Assembly: GCA_024331125.1 (NCBI GenBank)
Contig: JANDJI010000003.1
Location: forward strand, 434,001-498,000
Length of the DNA stretch: 64,000 nucleotides
Direction of reading: 5' to 3'
DNA from: Nitrospira sp.
GTDB taxonomy: Bacteria; Nitrospirota; Nitrospiria; Nitrospirales; Nitrospiraceae
Shown: in pieces, positions 61,088 through 64,000 of the stretch
Position numbering within the stretch: position 1 is the stretch's first letter
Layout: every line of letters starts with the position of its first letter
Notes under the pieces: model-generated
Told to the model about the DNA's origin: nothing
The model's database searches: none
Seen by the model: the letters and a program-made list of their open reading frames with translations, nothing else
Program-made: the position numbers and the translations under genes

Positions 61088-61891
61088 TCAGCGAATGCCG
61101 AGCACGTCCATCATGTCGTAGAGGCCCGGAGGCTGGTGGACGACCCAACCGGCCGCGCGCAGCGCCCCGCGGGCGAACGTGTCGCGACTGCTGGCACGAT
61201 GGGTGATTTCAATGCGCTCTCCCATGCCGCCGAACAGCACGGTGTGGTCTCCTACGATGTCGCCCGCGCGAACGGTCTGAATCCCGATTTCGTTTTTTGA
61301 TCGCTCTCCGATCAATCCTTTGCGAGCATACACGCCGACTTGATTGAGGTCTCGGTTCACCGCCGCGGCAAGGACCTCGGCGATTTTGAGAGCCGTCCCG
61401 CTGGGCGCGTCTTTTTTCAGACGGTGATGGGCTTCGATCACCTCGATGTCATAGTCGTCGCCGAGCGTTTTGGCCATTTCACCGATGACCTTGCAAATCA
61501 GGTTGATCCCGACGCTCATATTGGGCGAAAACACGCAGGGAATCAGGTTTGTCAAGGATCGAAGTTCATCCAATTGGGAAGCGGAGAACCCCGTCGTTCC
61601 GATGACCATCGCCCGCCGATGGCGGGCGGCGACCCGCAGATGTGCGATCGTCGCGTCAGGGGCCGAGAAATCGATGATGACTTCGCCTCGCTCCAAGAGT
61701 GCGGATAAGTCGTCCGTGATAGGCACGCCGGCATGGCCGGAGCCGGAAACTTCTCCCGCGTCTTTCCCCAAGGCGCTGTGTCCCTGGACCTCCAGGGCTC
61801 CGGCCAACGTCAAGGCTGTCGAGTCCTTGATCAGCGAGACCAGTCGGCAACCCATCCGCCCGGCTGCGCCGATAACGACGACTCCGATCAT
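61088..61891 (-). CDS. dapB: 4-hydroxy-tetrahydrodipicolinate reductase
   Basis: DapB reduces the DapA product to tetrahydrodipicolinate, the substrate of DapL. The 267-residue protein has the Rossmann GAAGRMGCRL near residue 8, IGTTGFSASQL near 97, SPNMSVGINL near 122 and the catalytic EAHHRLKKDAPSGTA near 155 (His, His, Lys). It follows dapA by 42 bp on the same strand and ends the visible lysine cluster. Normal length. Confidence 0.96.
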   Translation of the reverse strand: MIGVVVIGAAGRMGCRLVSLIKDSTALTLAGALEVQGHSALGKDAGEVSGSGHAGVPITDDLSALLERGEVIIDFSAPDATIAHLRVAARHRRAMVIGTTGFSASQLDELRSLTNLIPCVFSPNMSVGINLICKVIGEMAKTLGDDYDIEVIEAHHRLKKDAPSGTALKIAEVLAAAVNRDLNQVGVYARKGLIGERSKNEIGIQTVRAGDIVGDHTVLFGGMGERIEITHRASSRDTFARGALRAAGWVVHQPPGLYDMMDVLGIR

Positions 61892-61933
61892 GACCGGTTC
61901 TTTCCCCCTTCTCTCCTGTCCGCATCCATTGCG

Positions 61934-62806
61934 TCAGATCAGGTTCATGTCTTTCAACACGTGACGGAGCTTGTCTCGCGTCTCTTTCCCCATGGGACAC
62001 AACGGCAGCCGCAGCTCCGGATCGATCTTGCCCATCATCCCCAGCGCTTCCTTGACCGGAATCGGATTGGTTTCCAGGAACAGGGCGGCGAACAAGGGGG
62101 AGAGGGCAAAATGAAGGCGTCTGGCTTCGACGATTTTCCCGTCGGCGAAGGTCTTGACCAATTGAGCCATTTCGGTCGGCACGATATTGGCCGTGACGGT
62201 AATCACGCCCTTGGCGCCCACGGCCATCATGGGGAGCGTCAAGGAATCATCGCCGGCGAGGACGGTGATTCGATCGCCGCACATCTGGACGATATCGGAT
62301 GCCTGTTGAACCGAGCCGCTTCCTTCTTTCACCCCCACGATGGTGTCGATGGCCGAAAGTCTGGCGATGGTGGGCGGCAGCATGTTGACGCCGGTCCGTC
62401 CGGGAATGTTGTACAACACCAACGGAAGATCCACGGCCTCGGCCACGGCTTTATAGTGACGGTAGAGTCCTTCCTGGGTCGGTTTATTGTAATAGGGAGT
62501 GATCAACAGCGCCCCGTCCGCGCCGGCCTGTTTGGCGTGTTTGGTCAACGCGACGGCTTCTTCGGTGCTGTTCGATCCCGTTCCGGCGATGACCGGGACG
62601 CGCCGGTTGACCACCTCCACGGTCAATTGGATGACCCGATGATGTTCCTCATGGGACAGGGTGGCCGATTCCCCGGTGGTGCCGCAAGGGACGATACCGT
62701 TGGTTCCCTTGGCGATTTGCCACTCGATCAATTCGGCCAAGGCCCGTTCGTCGATCCGTCCGTTCCGAAAGGGGGTCACGATGGCGATCAGCGAGCCGGT
62801 AAACAT
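61934..62806 (-). CDS. dapA: 4-hydroxy-tetrahydrodipicolinate synthase
   Basis: DapA condenses pyruvate and aspartate semialdehyde, the committed step to diaminopimelate and lysine. The 290-residue protein has GTTGESATLSHEEH at about residues 42-55, the Tyr of LYNIPGRTGVNM (Tyr near 132) and the Schiff-base Lys in VGVKEGSGS near 160. It starts 11 bp after lysA ends, in the order lysA-dapA-dapB. Confidence 0.96.
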   Translation of the reverse strand: MFTGSLIAIVTPFRNGRIDERALAELIEWQIAKGTNGIVPCGTTGESATLSHEEHHRVIQLTVEVVNRRVPVIAGTGSNSTEEAVALTKHAKQAGADGALLITPYYNKPTQEGLYRHYKAVAEAVDLPLVLYNIPGRTGVNMLPPTIARLSAIDTIVGVKEGSGSVQQASDIVQMCGDRITVLAGDDSLTLPMMAVGAKGVITVTANIVPTEMAQLVKTFADGKIVEARRLHFALSPLFAALFLETNPIPVKEALGMMGKIDPELRLPLCPMGKETRDKLRHVLKDMNLI

Positions 62807-62817
62807 AGCGGCGCCTC

Positions 62818-64000
62818 TTATTGCAAAAATTCCGGAATGGTTTCGCCCTTGATCAAGTCGTCGTACGTTTCGCGGGCCCGGATGACATGAAAGTCCGCTC
62901 CCTTGACGAGCACCTCCGGCGCGCGCGGGCGCGAATTGTAATTCGACGCCATCACGAATCCGTAGGCTCCTGCGCTCATGACGGCCAGCAATTCTCCCGG
63001 CTTGACCGACGCCAACATTCGGTCCTTGGCCAAAAAGTCGCCCGATTCACACACCGGGCCGACGACGTCCATCAATTGTTTCGTCCGAAGGCCGGCCTGC
63101 CGATTGACCGGACGGATTTCGTGATAGGCGCCGTACAGACTGGGGCGTATCAAATCGTTCATGGCGGCGTCGACGATCGCGAAGTGTTTCGTCTCGCCGG
63201 TCTTTTCGTATAAGACCGTTGTGACCAACACGCCGGCGTTGCCGACGATGACGCGGCCCGGTTCCATCACCAGCGTCACGCCCAAATCTTTGACAAGCGG
63301 GGAAACGGCGTCGGCCAGCTCGTGCGGCAGCGGCGGTTTTTCTTCGGCGTAGGTGATGCCGAGCCCGCCGCCGATGTTCAGGTAGCGAATGTCGATGCCC
63401 TGGCTCTTCAGGGTTTTAAGCAGCGCCACGACTTTCTTGAGCGAATCGACGAACGGCGTGACGTCCGTCAACTGCGACCCGATATGGGCGTGAACCCCGC
63501 AGACGTCGATGTGACTCAAGGACGCCGCCGCTCTGTATTCCTCCAGCGCACGGTCCGCAGCGATGCCGAATTTGCTCTTTTTCATCCCCGTCGAGATATA
63601 GGGGTGGGTCTTGGGATCGACGTCCGGATTGATTCGCAACGCAATGCGGGCGGGCTTGCCCATCGAGGCCGCGACGTCGTTGATCGCGCGGATCTCCGCG
63701 GGCGACTCGACGTTGAACATCAGAATGTCGGCCTGCAGCGCCTCCCGTATTTCGTCCGGCGACTTGCCCACGCCGGCGAACACGATTTTTGAAGGGGGGA
63801 TGCCGGCCTTCAGCGCCCTGAACAGCTCGCCGCCGGACACGATGTCCGCTCCGCTCCCTTCCTTGGCCATCAGCCGCAAAATGGCGAGGTTGGAGTTGGC
63901 TTTCATCGCGAACGCGATGAGGTGGGGAATGTTTGAGAAGGCCTGGTCATAGGCTCGAATATGACGAACCAGCGTCGCGTGGCTGTAGATGTAGCAGGGC
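62818..64000 (-). CDS. lysA: diaminopimelate decarboxylase, 5' end beyond the window
   Basis: LysA decarboxylates meso-diaminopimelate to lysine, the last step of the pathway. The frame stays open to base 64000; codons beyond the ATG at 63906 read YIYSHATLVRHIRAYDQAF and then the PLP-lysine segment FAMKANSNLAIL, so this internal ATG is not the true start. ISTGMKKSKFG near the middle, GLGITY and the C-terminal CESGDFLAKDR are family landmarks. About 393 residues are visible, missing a short N-terminal piece. First gene of the visible lysA-dapA-dapB run. Confidence 0.96.
   Translation of the reverse strand, partial: PCYIYSHATLVRHIRAYDQAFSNIPHLIAFAMKANSNLAILRLMAKEGSGADIVSGGELFRALKAGIPPSKIVFAGVGKSPDEIREALQADILMFNVESPAEIRAINDVAASMGKPARIALRINPDVDPKTHPYISTGMKKSKFGIAADRALEEYRAAASLSHIDVCGVHAHIGSQLTDVTPFVDSLKKVVALLKTLKSQGIDIRYLNIGGGLGITYAEEKPPLPHELADAVSPLVKDLGVTLVMEPGRVIVGNAGVLVTTVLYEKTGETKHFAIVDAAMNDLIRPSLYGAYHEIRPVNRQAGLRTKQLMDVVGPVCESGDFLAKDRMLASVKPGELLAVMSAGAYGFVMASNYNSRPRAPEVLVKGADFHVIRARETYDDLIKGETIPEFLQ

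Overview
The window looks like a stretch of chromosome from a GC-rich (about 60 percent by eye) Gram-negative bacterium. The best guess is a Nitrospira-type member of the Nitrospirota. The Gram-negative call rests on an outer-membrane barrel, several lipoproteins, an RND efflux pump and a MltD-like transglycosylase. The Nitrospira guess is an inference from the gene set (DapL-type lysine synthesis, stand-alone LarB and LarC, gene style) and no diagnostic marker such as nitrite oxidoreductase is present. No rRNA, tRNA, CRISPR array, insertion sequence or prophage was seen. Almost all of the window is ordinary, densely packed housekeeping and envelope gene content.

Layout. 1-3497: the F1 part of ATP synthase (atpA 3' end, atpG, atpD, atpC). 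3684-5800: rluD-like pseudouridine synthase, a small conserved protein, a zinc-ribbon protein and a GNAT acetyltransferase. 5865-9349 (minus): an outer-membrane barrel protein and a ZnuABC-like zinc/manganese importer. 9515-11227: anmK and a DUF2726 protein. 11259-16824 (minus): a TPR protein, a response-regulator diguanylate cyclase, a lipoprotein, ksgA, pdxA and a CaCA exchanger. 16864-20676 (minus): larC, larB and gpsA, with an oppositely oriented exported protein between larC and larB. A near-perfect consensus promoter sits before gpsA. 21322-25268 (minus): an arginine-dihydrolase-like enzyme overlapping an archaeal-type ornithine cyclodeaminase, then truD and a HEAT-repeat membrane protein.

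25375-32595 (plus): a MarR regulator, a universal-stress-protein/UbiB-kinase fusion, a very large SAM-cyclase-AAA-TPR signalling protein and an MBL-fold hydrolase. 32623-36003 (minus): a tight four-gene cluster of LonN-domain protein, DrrA- and DrrB-like ABC exporter and SirB1/transglutaminase-like protein. 36203-41853 (plus): a lipocalin-like (AttH/CrtC) exported protein and an RND efflux pair. 41979-43845 is the one accessory patch: a DUF4258 toxin-like pair, a HicBA pair and a broken AlbA_2-type gene. 43846-49247: a BNR-repeat lipoprotein, a small partner, membrane and hypothetical proteins, a PmtA-like methyltransferase with a low-complexity tail, a macro-domain protein and a glutamine amidotransferase.

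49323-52028 (plus): dapL, folK and panC. 52025-58331 (minus): PilZ protein, MazG-like protein, then lytic transglycosylase, glycerate 2-kinase and a rifampin-phosphotransferase-like dikinase in one run. 58469-60984: family 5 uracil-DNA glycosylase, a small transaldolase, a BamE-like small lipoprotein and two small metal-binding proteins. 61088-64000 (minus): dapB, dapA and the truncated lysA. Together with dapL these make most of the diaminopimelate aminotransferase route to lysine.

The most interesting points are the split two-gene version of the cyanobacterial AgrE arginine-to-proline enzyme, the UspA-UbiB fusion, the dikinase/glycerate-kinase/transglycosylase run, the LonN-ABC-SirB1 cluster, the accessory patch, and inverted arrays of degenerate 7-bp repeats at 24531-24610.
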